NCBI GenBank assembly: GCA_043775015.1
Contig: JAYVSV010000003.1
Span: 1-64,000 of the forward strand
Direction: 5' to 3'
Origin: CANJXF01 sp043775015
GTDB taxonomy: Bacteria; Verrucomicrobiota; Verrucomicrobiia; Limisphaerales; CANJXF01
Length of the DNA: 64,000 bases
Shown here: positions 33,231-41,360 of the stretch, piece by piece
Position numbering within the stretch: position 1 is the first letter of the stretch
Layout of the letters: each line of letters begins with the position of its first letter
Notes under the pieces: model-generated
What the model was told of the DNA's origin: nothing
Databases searched by the model: none
What the model saw: only the letters and a program-made list of their open reading frames with translations
Position numbers and translations under genes: made by a program

Positions 33231-34517
33231 TTACTGGAGCAGCTTCTTCAGCGTCGATTCGATGATTACAATTCCGTGCTCCGCCTCTTCGCGGCGCAAA
33301 TTCAGCGGTGGCAGGAAACGAATCACCTGCGTGCCGGAAGGAATCGCGAGCATGCCCGCCTCGTGCAAACGGACGACAAATTGCATCGCGTGTGATTTTT
33401 CACTGGAAGCAAATGCAGGAATTCTTTCAGCGAGCTCGAGACCGATCAACATCCCGAAACCGCGCGCTGTTTTAATGACTTGCGGAAATTCCCGGGCGAG
33501 TCGGAGCAATTCGTTTTTCAGGAAATCTCCCACGCTCCGAGCATTGTCTGCGATCTTTTCGCGCTCGATCACTTCAAAAACCTTCAGTGCCACGGCACAC
33601 GCCAGCGGACTGCCGCCGTACGTGGAACCATGCGAACCCGCGCTCAAAAAATCCGCGAACGGCTGGCGCACCCAAAATGCGCCGATGGGAAATCCGCCAC
33701 CGAGTGATTTCGCCATCGCAATTCCGTCCGGCAAAAATGTTTCCGCTCCTGGAATGTTTTCCAAAATGCGTTGGTAGCTTTGATTGCGGCCCGTTCGAAA
33801 ATGTCCGCACTGCACACTGTCCATCAGCAACAGCAGCTTCTTTTCGTCACACAGTTTGCGCAAGCCAAGCAGATACTCGGGCGACGCCGCCGTGATTCCG
33901 CCTTCGCCCTGGACGCCTTCGATCATGATGGCGACGGTCGCGGGAGAAATAGCGTTGCGCATCGCCTCCACGTCATTGTAGGGCACGTGACGGAAGCCGG
34001 TCATCATCGGCTCAAAACCCTTTTTGACTTTGTCCTGACCCGTGGCGGAAATTCCGGCGAGCGTGCGGCCGTGAAAAGAATTTTGCGCGGTGAGGATTTC
34101 AAAACGTCCTTCGTCATGACCGAATTTCCGCGCGAGCTTGAATAAACCTTCGTTGGCTTCGGCGCCGCTGTTGGAAAAAAATATTTTCCCAGGCCCGATG
34201 GCATTGACGAGCTTTTCGGCAAGGTGTCCTTGCGGTTCGTTGAAATAAAGATTGGAAGTGTGAACCAATTTTTTGGACTGCTCGATCAGGGCCTCGGTCA
34301 TTGCTGGATGCGCGTGACCCAGCGAGGAAACGGCGATGCCGCCGCCAAAATCAAGATAGCGTTTCCCAACAATATCCCAGACATAGCTTCCGTTTCCGTG
34401 ACTCAGCACGAGTTCAAAACGCGCGTAGCTGGGAACAACATTTCTGTCGAACAGACCTTTGATCGCAGCAACGTCGTTGCGAACGATTGCAGGTGGTGGA
34501 GGAACAATGTCTTTCAT
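33231..34517 (-). CDS. argD: acetylornithine aminotransferase
   Basis: A PLP-dependent class III aminotransferase of 428 residues in arginine synthesis. The phosphate-binding segment NSGAEANEGLFKLARKF is present, and the Schiff-base lysine is in AMAKSLGGGFPIGAF near residue 263. The PLP-ring Asp is in LLLMDSVQCGHFRTG; the usual DEVQTG reads D-S-V-Q here, so Glu is replaced by Ser while the key Asp is kept. It is flanked by argB (1 bp) and argF (3 bp). Confidence 0.95.
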   Translation of the reverse strand: MKDIVPPPPAIVRNDVAAIKGLFDRNVVPSYARFELVLSHGNGSYVWDIVGKRYLDFGGGIAVSSLGHAHPAMTEALIEQSKKLVHTSNLYFNEPQGHLAEKLVNAIGPGKIFFSNSGAEANEGLFKLARKFGHDEGRFEILTAQNSFHGRTLAGISATGQDKVKKGFEPMMTGFRHVPYNDVEAMRNAISPATVAIMIEGVQGEGGITAASPEYLLGLRKLCDEKKLLLLMDSVQCGHFRTGRNQSYQRILENIPGAETFLPDGIAMAKSLGGGFPIGAFWVRQPFADFLSAGSHGSTYGGSPLACAVALKVFEVIEREKIADNARSVGDFLKNELLRLAREFPQVIKTARGFGMLIGLELAERIPAFASSEKSHAMQFVVRLHEAGMLAIPSGTQVIRFLPPLNLRREEAEHGIVIIESTLKKLLQ

Positions 34518-34518
34518 T

Positions 34519-35394
34519 TTAAATTACAATTTCAGTGCCGATTCCTGCATCAGTGAAAATTTCCAGCAGCACGGAATGTTGAACCCGGCCATCCACAAAA
34601 GAAACTTTTTCCACGCCAGCCGTAATCGCGACAACGGCGCTATCCACCTTTGGAATCATTCCTTTGTCGATCACACCGGTTTTTTTCAATCCGTCCACTT
34701 CGGAAATTTGCAGGTGCGAAATCACGGTGGACGGATCTTTCGGATCACGCATCAAACCTGGAACGTCGCTCATGAAAACAAGTCGTTTCGCCTTCAGCGC
34801 GATCGCGACCTGCGCCGCCGCAACATCCGCATTGCAGTTGTAAATTTTCCCGTCTTCACCGAGTGCGGTTGGACTGATGACCGGTGTGATACCCTGCTTG
34901 ATACAGGCAAGCAGCGGCGCAGTGTTCACTTTAAAAACTTCACCGACGTAACCGATGTCGAGTGGTTGTCCCTGCGAATCTTTGAGAAAAGTTTTTTGAC
35001 ATTTGAAAATTTCTGTTCCAGAGAAACCTTTGGCCGCGCCGCCGAGGGAATTGATCGTCGCGACAATCTCTGGATTGATTTCAGAAGAAAGAACGTCGTC
35101 CACAATCTTCACCGTCGCCTCATCGGTCACGCGCTGGCCTTGAATGAAACTGGCTTTCAATCCCGCCGCTTCCATCGCGCGAGTGATTGCTTTGCCGCCG
35201 CCGTGAACGACCACCGGATTAATTTCGACTGCTTCAAGAAAAACAATGTCGCGCGCCACGCCATTGCGAATCGCCGCGTCCGGGGAATCCATAAAACTTC
35301 CGCCGTATTTCACGACGAACGTTTCGCCGCTGAATTTCTGAATGTAAGGCAACGCTTCAAGCAACGTCGCGGCTTTGGAGATGAGGTCTTGCAT
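34519..35394 (-). CDS. argB: acetylglutamate kinase
   Basis: Phosphorylates N-acetylglutamate, the second step of arginine synthesis. The 291-residue protein shows TFVVKYGGSFMDSP (Lys29, residues 25-38), NPVVVHGGGKAI, and CNADVAAAQVAIALKA. The DVPG segment follows near residue 225. The N-terminal helix (QDLISKAATLLEALPYIQKF) is of the type found in arginine-sensitive hexameric kinases; feedback inhibition is therefore possible. The gene is intact, but a second copy of its first 31 codons lies upstream of the ParDE pair. Only 3 bp separate it from the parE stop. Confidence 0.96.
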   Translation of the reverse strand: MQDLISKAATLLEALPYIQKFSGETFVVKYGGSFMDSPDAAIRNGVARDIVFLEAVEINPVVVHGGGKAITRAMEAAGLKASFIQGQRVTDEATVKIVDDVLSSEINPEIVATINSLGGAAKGFSGTEIFKCQKTFLKDSQGQPLDIGYVGEVFKVNTAPLLACIKQGITPVISPTALGEDGKIYNCNADVAAAQVAIALKAKRLVFMSDVPGLMRDPKDPSTVISHLQISEVDGLKKTGVIDKGMIPKVDSAVVAITAGVEKVSFVDGRVQHSVLLEIFTDAGIGTEIVI

Positions 35395-35397
35395 GAG

Positions 35398-35721
35398 TTA
35401 AATGAAAAACGAAGCCGGGTTTGCGCGCCAGTTTTGTGCGCCGTAGATGACACGCAGAATTTCAATCTCTTTTTCCAATCCGCGATAAAAAACCAACCAA
35501 CGATTGAAAGGTGGTGGCAGGACGCTGAAGCGAACGCCGGCGAGACGGCGATGTTTCAATCGCGCCATCGGGCCGGATTCAGGAAATTTCGCCAATCGGT
35601 CAAACGCTTTGAAGGTTGCGTCCAAAAAACACCGTGCTGCTTTCGGATTGTCCGCAAAAATCCAGCGTGCGCCTTCCACCAGGTCATGGTCGGCTTTCGG
35701 CTTGGTGCGATAGCCGCTCAT
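35398..35721 (-). CDS. parE: RelE/ParE-family toxin
   Basis: A 107-residue toxin of the RelE/ParE superfamily. Features are TKPKADHDLVEGARWIFADNPKAA (helical hairpin), LAKFPESGPMARL, and the C-terminal strand motif GVRFSVLPPPFNRWLVFYRG followed by EIEILRVIYGAQNW. It would act on DNA gyrase (ParE) or mRNA (RelE); the family resemblance is closer to ParE. It overlaps its antitoxin by 4 bp. The pair is inserted inside the arginine operon just before argB. Confidence 0.9.
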   Translation of the reverse strand: MSGYRTKPKADHDLVEGARWIFADNPKAARCFLDATFKAFDRLAKFPESGPMARLKHRRLAGVRFSVLPPPFNRWLVFYRGLEKEIEILRVIYGAQNWRANPASFFI

Positions 35722-35984
35722 TTCACTTTCAGTGCCTGATGATAAATGCGTTTCTTACGTTCATCCGTCATCCGCACGCTCTCGCCGCTGTCCAATCCTT
35801 CCAGCAACAGCTCTTCCAAATCTTCGCGCCCATTCACCGAACACCCGCGAGGTCCGGCGTTGCGTTCGAGCGCATCGGCCAGCCGCAACGAATGGCGGAT
35901 CACTTCACCTTCGTTGGCGAACTGTCCCGTGGCGATCTGTCGCTGGACGATGCGCTTGTAATAGGGAGTCAATGTTTGGCTCAT
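35718..35984 (-). CDS. parD: ParD-type antitoxin
   Basis: An 88-residue ribbon-helix-helix antitoxin. The N-terminal MSQTLTPYYKRIVQRQIATG, then GQFANEGEVIRHSLRLADAL, is the standard ParD/CopG-type DNA-binding fold. The C-terminal charged tail (LDSGESVRMTDERKKRIYHQ) would bind the toxin. ATG 35984 gives the usual start; a longer frame from 36011 runs back into the argB fragment boundary. The pair should repress its own transcription. Confidence 0.9.
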   Translation of the reverse strand: MSQTLTPYYKRIVQRQIATGQFANEGEVIRHSLRLADALERNAGPRGCSVNGREDLEELLLEGLDSGESVRMTDERKKRIYHQALKVK

Positions 35985-36035
35985 ACGGAAGAAATTTCTA
36001 TCCATCGCCAATGGGAGTCAAGCGTCCGAAGCGGC

Positions 36036-36127
36036 CCGTATTTCACGACAAATATTTCGCCACTGAATTTCTGGATGTAAAGCAACGCTTCGAGCAACGT
36101 TGCGGCTTTGGAGATGAGGTCGTGCAT
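36036..36127 (-). pseudogene. truncated second copy of the argB 5' end
   Basis: The 92 bases are about 90% identical (9 differences) to the first 92 bases of argB at 35303-35394. They begin with ATG and would encode MHDLISKAATLLEALLYIQK and then FSGEIFVVKYG before running out of homology. Three residues differ from argB (Q2H, P16L, T25I). The fragment directly follows the TPR gene and precedes ParDE, so it marks where the gene originally began. It is a remnant without function of its own. Confidence 0.9.
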
Positions 36128-36132
36128 GTCGA

Positions 36133-36729
36133 TTAAGATTTTTTCAATGAGAGAGCAAGTAAGGCATCTTTCATTCCCTTCTTAGCAGGGCCATATTTCG
36201 GATCAATCTCGATTGCTTTGCGATAACAATCGATCGCTTCCTGATAACGGCTTTGTGCCACGAAGACGCCTCCGAGGTTGAAATACGCTTCATCAATACA
36301 TTCTGCGGAGCGATCAATTGCCTTTTGATAAAACAGTGCGGCTTTGTCGAGCAGACCACCCTTAAAGGCGATGTGCCCTAAATAAATATAAACGCCACCA
36401 CATTTGGGGTCGGCTCGTAATCCACGCCGATACCAAAATGAAGCCTTTTTCAGATCGCCCTTCGAATCGAACAAGTGTCCCATTTGAACGGAAGCCAACC
36501 GGATTGCTCTTCCATTCCCTTTGCTCAAAGATATTGCACGGCGAAGAGCGTTTTCTGCCTGGGCATATTGGGCAAGTTGAATCTTTGCCATTGCATACCA
36601 AATCAATGCGAACTGGTCGTCTGGGAATCGGTGAAAATGATCCTCGCACAATTCTACAACTAATGCAGTTAGTCCTTTTTTATCCGCAATTGGAATGCGT
36701 CTGTAACTTTGGCTTTCATCAAGAATCAT
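36133..36729 (-). CDS. tetratricopeptide-repeat protein
   Basis: A 198-residue soluble protein with about four or five TPR units. Examples are QFALIWYAMAKIQLAQYAQA, GGVYIYLGHIAFKGGLLDKAALFYQKAI, EAYFNLGGVFVAQSRYQEAIDCYRKAIEI and KGMKDALL. TPRs are protein-binding scaffolds; the partner is unknown. It lies in the arginine operon between a 63-residue gene and the argB remnant, an odd place for such a protein. ATG 36729, stop 5 bp before the argB remnant. Confidence 0.8.
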   Translation of the reverse strand: MILDESQSYRRIPIADKKGLTALVVELCEDHFHRFPDDQFALIWYAMAKIQLAQYAQAENALRRAISLSKGNGRAIRLASVQMGHLFDSKGDLKKASFWYRRGLRADPKCGGVYIYLGHIAFKGGLLDKAALFYQKAIDRSAECIDEAYFNLGGVFVAQSRYQEAIDCYRKAIEIDPKYGPAKKGMKDALLALSLKKS

Positions 36730-36793
36730 AAGTTTGTGATTTTCATTTTACTGCGTTTGGTTCTTGAGCATCACAAAAAAACAAATTTTTGAC

Positions 36794-36985
36794 TCAGACA
36801 AACTCGACGTTAACTCCGCTGTTCATCAAGGAGTCCAGTTCCTTTTTGTCCACCACCATCATTTTGCGGTCAAAATCAGCCAGTGGATCTTGCGCTAATT
36901 GAGAGTCGGTTGCGGCCGGATCGCGAGGGTCGTAAATCCAGATGAGCGGCTCGTCGAAATTATGATTTGTTTTTTTGTCATTCAT
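36794..36985 (-). CDS. hypothetical 63-residue protein
   Basis: A small acidic protein in which no domain is recognised. It contains DEPLIWIYDPRDPAATDSQL and ends DKKELDSLMNSGVNVEFV. ATG 36985 overlaps the argJ stop by 1 or 2 bases, so it is translationally linked to argJ; a start at 36997 would overlap more. With the TPR gene it forms a two-gene insert in the arginine operon. Function unknown. Confidence 0.5.
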   Translation of the reverse strand: MNDKKTNHNFDEPLIWIYDPRDPAATDSQLAQDPLADFDRKMMVVDKKELDSLMNSGVNVEFV

Positions 36986-36986
36986 C

Positions 36987-38348
36987 TCAACCTCCAAGTG
37001 TCGTCGGATCAGTTACGTCGCCTTTGTTGAACTCAACGTATTCCTCGGTCAAATCGGCGGCATACATCAACGCGGCAGCTTTTCCGAGATTCAGATGGAT
37101 ATGCAAATCAAATTCCTTCGGCGCGACGGCGGCGCAAAGTTCTTTGAAGCTGGTTTTCGTCGGCTGGCCGCGTTTCAAACTCCAAACAATTTTTTTGGAA
37201 CCCGGCGCGCTGTAACCGATATCGACTTTTTCTTCGACAACGCGTGCGGCGCTGTAACCGATTGCATCAATGATGCGGCCCCAGTTCGGATCACCGCCGT
37301 GCCAACTGGTTTTCACCAATGCGCTGTTGGCGACCGCGCGGGCTGCGGCATCGGCGTCGGCATAATTTTTTGCTCCGCTTACGCGAACCGTCACAAATGT
37401 GGAAACACCTTCGCCATCTCGCACAATCATTTTGGCGAGTTCTAGGCAGACGTGATTTAAGGCGGCTTGGAAAGTTTCTAAATCGCGGTGGGGCGAGGCT
37501 CCTGACGAGCCGGCTCGCGGGGACGCTCGCCCCACCAAGCGCGGGTTTTCAGAGAGGCCATTTGCCAAAACTAAAACGGTGTCGTTGGTGCTCATATCGC
37601 CATCGACGGTGATGCGATTGAAACTATGCGCGACGGCTTCGTGCAGTGCGGTTTGCAACGCACTTTTCTCAATCGCGGCATCAGTGGTGATGAAGCAAAG
37701 CATCGTTGCGTGTAAAGGAATCGCCGCAGGGCGCGCGCCGGTTGCGCTCATGCCGGGCTGAATCATCCCTGCGCCTTTGCAAATGCCGCCAATCGTCACG
37801 CGCTTGTCGCCGAGCTTGAATTCCACCGCGATTTGCTTCGGCTTGGTGTCGCTCGTCATGATGGCTTCGGCGACGTGATTGGCGTTTTCAGTGGAACTGT
37901 TCAATCGCCACGCTGCGTCCTGAATACCGCGCTTCACATTTTCCATCGGCATGTTGACGCCGATGCGTCCCGTCGAACCGACGAGCACACTTTTTTCTGA
38001 AAGGCCGAGTTCCTTTGCGACAAGGCGTGCCATTTCAATCGCGTCCTGCATCCCCTGTTTTCCAGTGCAAGCGTTGGCGTTGCCCGAATTGACCACGACC
38101 GCCTGAGCTACTCCTGCTTTGACACGCTGAACGCACACCTTCACCGGCGCGGCGCAAATCTGGTTCGTGGTGAACATGCCGGCGACCGTCGCTGGAACTT
38201 TGGAAACGATGAGCGCGAGATCGCGTTTCTTGCCTTTGTTGGAACCTTTGCCGGTGCCGAGTTTTTTGATGTCGCAAAAAATCCCGGAGGCGAGGAAGCC
38301 CTGGGGCACCGTGATTGAACCTGGAACAGTTTTGAAAGAAGGTTTCAT
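36987..38348 (-). CDS. argJ: bifunctional ornithine acetyltransferase/N-acetylglutamate synthase
   Basis: Recycles the acetyl group between acetylornithine and glutamate. The 453-residue precursor is an autoproteolytic N-terminal-nucleophile enzyme: the cleavage region is GGICKGAGMIQPGM...HATML, with the nucleophilic Thr in ATMLCFITTDA. About 13 extra residues (SATGARPAAIPLH) separate the parts that are contiguous (PNMATML) in most homologues. A second insertion, VGRASPRAGSSGASPHR, is encoded by a palindromic element at 37487-37536. CKGAGM and SFNRITVDGDMSTNDTVL are intact, so the enzyme is probably active. It is first in the arginine group. Confidence 0.94.
   Translation of the reverse strand: MKPSFKTVPGSITVPQGFLASGIFCDIKKLGTGKGSNKGKKRDLALIVSKVPATVAGMFTTNQICAAPVKVCVQRVKAGVAQAVVVNSGNANACTGKQGMQDAIEMARLVAKELGLSEKSVLVGSTGRIGVNMPMENVKRGIQDAAWRLNSSTENANHVAEAIMTSDTKPKQIAVEFKLGDKRVTIGGICKGAGMIQPGMSATGARPAAIPLHATMLCFITTDAAIEKSALQTALHEAVAHSFNRITVDGDMSTNDTVLVLANGLSENPRLVGRASPRAGSSGASPHRDLETFQAALNHVCLELAKMIVRDGEGVSTFVTVRVSGAKNYADADAAARAVANSALVKTSWHGGDPNWGRIIDAIGYSAARVVEEKVDIGYSAPGSKKIVWSLKRGQPTKTSFKELCAAVAPKEFDLHIHLNLGKAAALMYAADLTEEYVEFNKGDVTDPTTLGG
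37487..37536. repeat. palindromic repeat inside argJ (family D)
   Basis: The arms ggtggggcgag (37487-37497) and ctcgccccacc (37526-37536) are perfect inverted repeats, with a central palindrome gagccggctc (37507-37516). The 50-base unit adds about 17 residues to ArgJ in frame without a stop codon. Confidence 0.85.
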
Positions 38349-38583
38349 CGAATATCAATTCATCAACACAAACGGAAGACAGCAATTTTTAAAATTGCTG
38401 AATGCGGGAACGGAGTGGTCTCACAGCCCAATTCATGGGAAAACGGAAACAGGTAGCGCCGCTGCTGTCAATAGTTCTGAAACTGCTCTTTGCAACACCG
38501 CCTCCCGCCGCAAAAATGGTCTGTTGGTTTGCTCTTGATTCAGAAATGCACTAATAGATGAAAGCTTGTGAAAATTTTTCTCG
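38349..38583. other. divergent intergenic region
   Basis: This region must hold the promoters of the arginine operon (leftward) and of the large secreted protein (rightward). No ARG-box, riboswitch or clear core promoter could be recognised by eye. Confidence 0.4.
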
Positions 38584-41280
38584 ATGACAAAATTTAAATT
38601 CTTATCCGGCATTCGGATCGTTCTGCTGGTGGCTTGTGTTTCTCCGCTTCGATTTGATCCTCTGTTTGCATCAAACCAGCCCGAAATTATTCAAGGAACT
38701 CAGGGAACGGCAACGACGCAATCCTCGATTATTTTCTCAGATCTCGCAAAAAAAGAAAACGATCTCCGCGAACCGCGCGTGGTTCCACGTCCTAAATTTC
38801 CGAATTCAAAGAAAAAATCCAACGCTGATTCAACAGTCGAAGGATCGGCCGGAAAAGGAGGGCCGCTTGCTCCGGGGCCATCTCCATCTTCCAGTTTTTT
38901 AGGTCTGTCGGATGACGATCTCAATATTCCGCCGGACACGCACGGCGCGGTGGGGCCGAATCACGTGATGACCACTTTAAACGGCGAAGTTCGAATTCAA
39001 AATCGCACGGGCGGCGTGATCAGCACGGTTTCGTTCAGCAATTTTTGGGCTTCGGTTGGCAATGCGGATCCCTTCGATCCCAAGGCTCTTTATGATCCTT
39101 ATCATAATCGGTGGATGTTCACCGCAGGCGCAAACGGCAGATTGACCAGTTCAGCAGCGTTGGTCGGCGTGTCCCAAACCAGCGATCCGACGGGCGCATG
39201 GTTTTTGTATAAAATCACGGCCGATGCGACCGGGGCTTATTGGGCGGATTATCCAAGCCTCGGTTTCAACAAAGATTGGATTGTAGCCTCATTCAACATG
39301 TTTCTGGTCAGCGGCGCAGCGGGCAGTCAGGTCAATATTTATGTATTGAACAAAACAAATCTCTATGCGGGAACGGCTACCTTCACTTTGTTGAAAGATA
39401 CGACGGGTAACGGCTTCACCATGGTTCCTGCCATCACTTACGACACGAACCTGAACCGAGTCTATCTGCTCGAAGATTTCGATAATAGCATCGGCCAATT
39501 GCGACTGAGCACAATTACCGGCTCGATCGGGGCAGAGGTTTTGACCAAAGGAACCTTTTTTCCTACCTCGGCCAGTAATTGGGATTTTGGTGGAACCGGT
39601 GATTTCATGCCGCAACTCGGTTCCCTCAATAAAATTGATGGCGGCGATTCGCGCATTCAAAATGTGGTTTATCGCAACGGAAGTCTTTGGACGACGCACA
39701 CTGTATTCTTGCCCGCCGCCACGCCGACGCGAGCCGCCGTGCAATGGTGGGAAATCGCGACGAACGGAGTCGTGAAACAATTTGGTCGGCTCGAAGATGC
39801 CACCGGCAAAACGAATTACGGCTATCCAACCATCGCGGTGAATAAAAATAGCGACGCGCTGATCGGCTACTCGCGGTTCGCCACCAACCAATATGCGAGC
39901 GGAAATTATTCGTTCCGTTTTTCATTCGACGCGACCAACACGCTGCGCGACGACACCGTTTTTAAATCCGGCGAAAGCGCTTACTATAAAACTTTTGGCG
40001 GGCCGGATAATCGTTGGGGCGATTACAGCAGCACGGTCGTCGATCCGGTGAACGACCTCACCTTCTGGACGATTCAGGAATACGCGGCAGCCTCTGTCGG
40101 GAATCCAGACATTGAAGGGAACAGCCGTTGGGGAACCTGGTGGGCACGGATTGATGCCGGGCCAAATGTGATCATCGAATCCGCGACCTTGGTTTCGGAA
40201 AACTGCGCGCCAACCAATGGCGTCATCGATCCGGGTGAAACGGCAACGGTGAGCTTCGCTTTGAAAAATGTTGGAGGACTGAACGTCACCAACCTGACCG
40301 CGACTCTTCAAACGAGCACCGGGATTATTTCACCCAGCGGTGCGCAAAACTATGGCGGACTGATTGCAGGCGGTTCATCGGTCGCAAGGTCATTTAGCTT
40401 CACTGCGCTTGGTGGCTGCGGGGGGACCAACAACGCCGTTTTTTCGTTGCTGGATGGAATAAATAATCTCGGCACCATCACAAATACTTTTCAACTCGGC
40501 AAAGCGCAGATCGCTTTCTCCCAAAATTTTGATGGCGTCGTTTCGCCAACGTTGCCGGCCGGTTGGACGGTGATTGCGAGTGGCGTCGCTGCTTGGAATA
40601 CGTCCACCACTTTTCGTGATACTCTCCCGAACGCGGCTTTCTCTGCGGCTCCCGGTATCGTCAGCAGCAATCGTTTAACTTCACCGGCGTTTTCGATCAC
40701 CACCACGAATGCACAGCTTAGTTTTGTGCATAAATACGATTTTGAATTATTCTACGATGGAGGCGTTCTGGAAATTTCCACGAACGCTGGCGCTTTTTCG
40801 GACTTCATTACTGCGGGCGGTTCTTTCACGACCAAAGGTTACGTCACGAACCTTCTGAGCGGTTCCGGAAATCCTCTCGGGAGCAGATCAGCGTGGACGG
40901 GAAATTCCGGCGGTTTCGTGACCACCACGGCAAAACTACCCGTCGCCGCCGCAGGTAAATCGGTTCAACTGCGTTGGTATTGCGGCACGGATAACAGCAA
41001 CAACGGCACCGGTTGGTATCTGGATACCATTTCCGTAAGCGACGGATTCGCTTGCTGCATTTCGCCTCCAACCATCGTCAACGTCCTGCGCAATGGAACG
41101 AACATTAACTTTTCATTCCTCACCGCTTCCGGCCAAAACTATACGGTCGAATACAAGGATTCTTTGAACGATATAAACTGGCTCATCTTGCAAAGTGTTT
41201 TAGGCGACGGCAGCGCAAAAGTAATTACCAATTTGCTCTCAGCATCAGCCACACGATTCTATCGGGTCAGAGCGCCGTAA
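38584..41280 (+). CDS. large secreted protein with CARDB-like and jellyroll domains
   Basis: An 898-residue extracellular or surface protein. It has a signal peptide (IRIVLLVACVSPLRFDPLFA), then a propeller-like module from about residue 110 (LNIPPDTHGAVGPNHVMTTL, GWDYSS-like YGGPDNRWGDYSSTVVDP). A CARDB-type Ig domain follows near 540-640 (NGVIDPGETATVSFALKNVGGLNVTNL). Next comes a MAM/jellyroll-like region (ISTNAGAFSDFITAGG, GNSGGFVTTTAKLPVAAAG). It ends with a short Verrucomicrobia-style beta tail (ATRFYRVRAP). No catalytic residues are evident; adhesion or polymer binding is a guess. ATG 38584. It is monocistronic. Confidence 0.72.
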   Translation: MTKFKFLSGIRIVLLVACVSPLRFDPLFASNQPEIIQGTQGTATTQSSIIFSDLAKKENDLREPRVVPRPKFPNSKKKSNADSTVEGSAGKGGPLAPGPSPSSSFLGLSDDDLNIPPDTHGAVGPNHVMTTLNGEVRIQNRTGGVISTVSFSNFWASVGNADPFDPKALYDPYHNRWMFTAGANGRLTSSAALVGVSQTSDPTGAWFLYKITADATGAYWADYPSLGFNKDWIVASFNMFLVSGAAGSQVNIYVLNKTNLYAGTATFTLLKDTTGNGFTMVPAITYDTNLNRVYLLEDFDNSIGQLRLSTITGSIGAEVLTKGTFFPTSASNWDFGGTGDFMPQLGSLNKIDGGDSRIQNVVYRNGSLWTTHTVFLPAATPTRAAVQWWEIATNGVVKQFGRLEDATGKTNYGYPTIAVNKNSDALIGYSRFATNQYASGNYSFRFSFDATNTLRDDTVFKSGESAYYKTFGGPDNRWGDYSSTVVDPVNDLTFWTIQEYAAASVGNPDIEGNSRWGTWWARIDAGPNVIIESATLVSENCAPTNGVIDPGETATVSFALKNVGGLNVTNLTATLQTSTGIISPSGAQNYGGLIAGGSSVARSFSFTALGGCGGTNNAVFSLLDGINNLGTITNTFQLGKAQIAFSQNFDGVVSPTLPAGWTVIASGVAAWNTSTTFRDTLPNAAFSAAPGIVSSNRLTSPAFSITTTNAQLSFVHKYDFELFYDGGVLEISTNAGAFSDFITAGGSFTTKGYVTNLLSGSGNPLGSRSAWTGNSGGFVTTTAKLPVAAAGKSVQLRWYCGTDNSNNGTGWYLDTISVSDGFACCISPPTIVNVLRNGTNINFSFLTASGQNYTVEYKDSLNDINWLILQSVLGDGSAKVITNLLSASATRFYRVRAP

Positions 41281-41360
41281 ACCACTGGATCGAGTTTGCG
41301 CGTTGTTTTCCCCACCCACCCTCAGCGCCTTCGCCTTGAATCCAATCGCATGGTTAAAAC

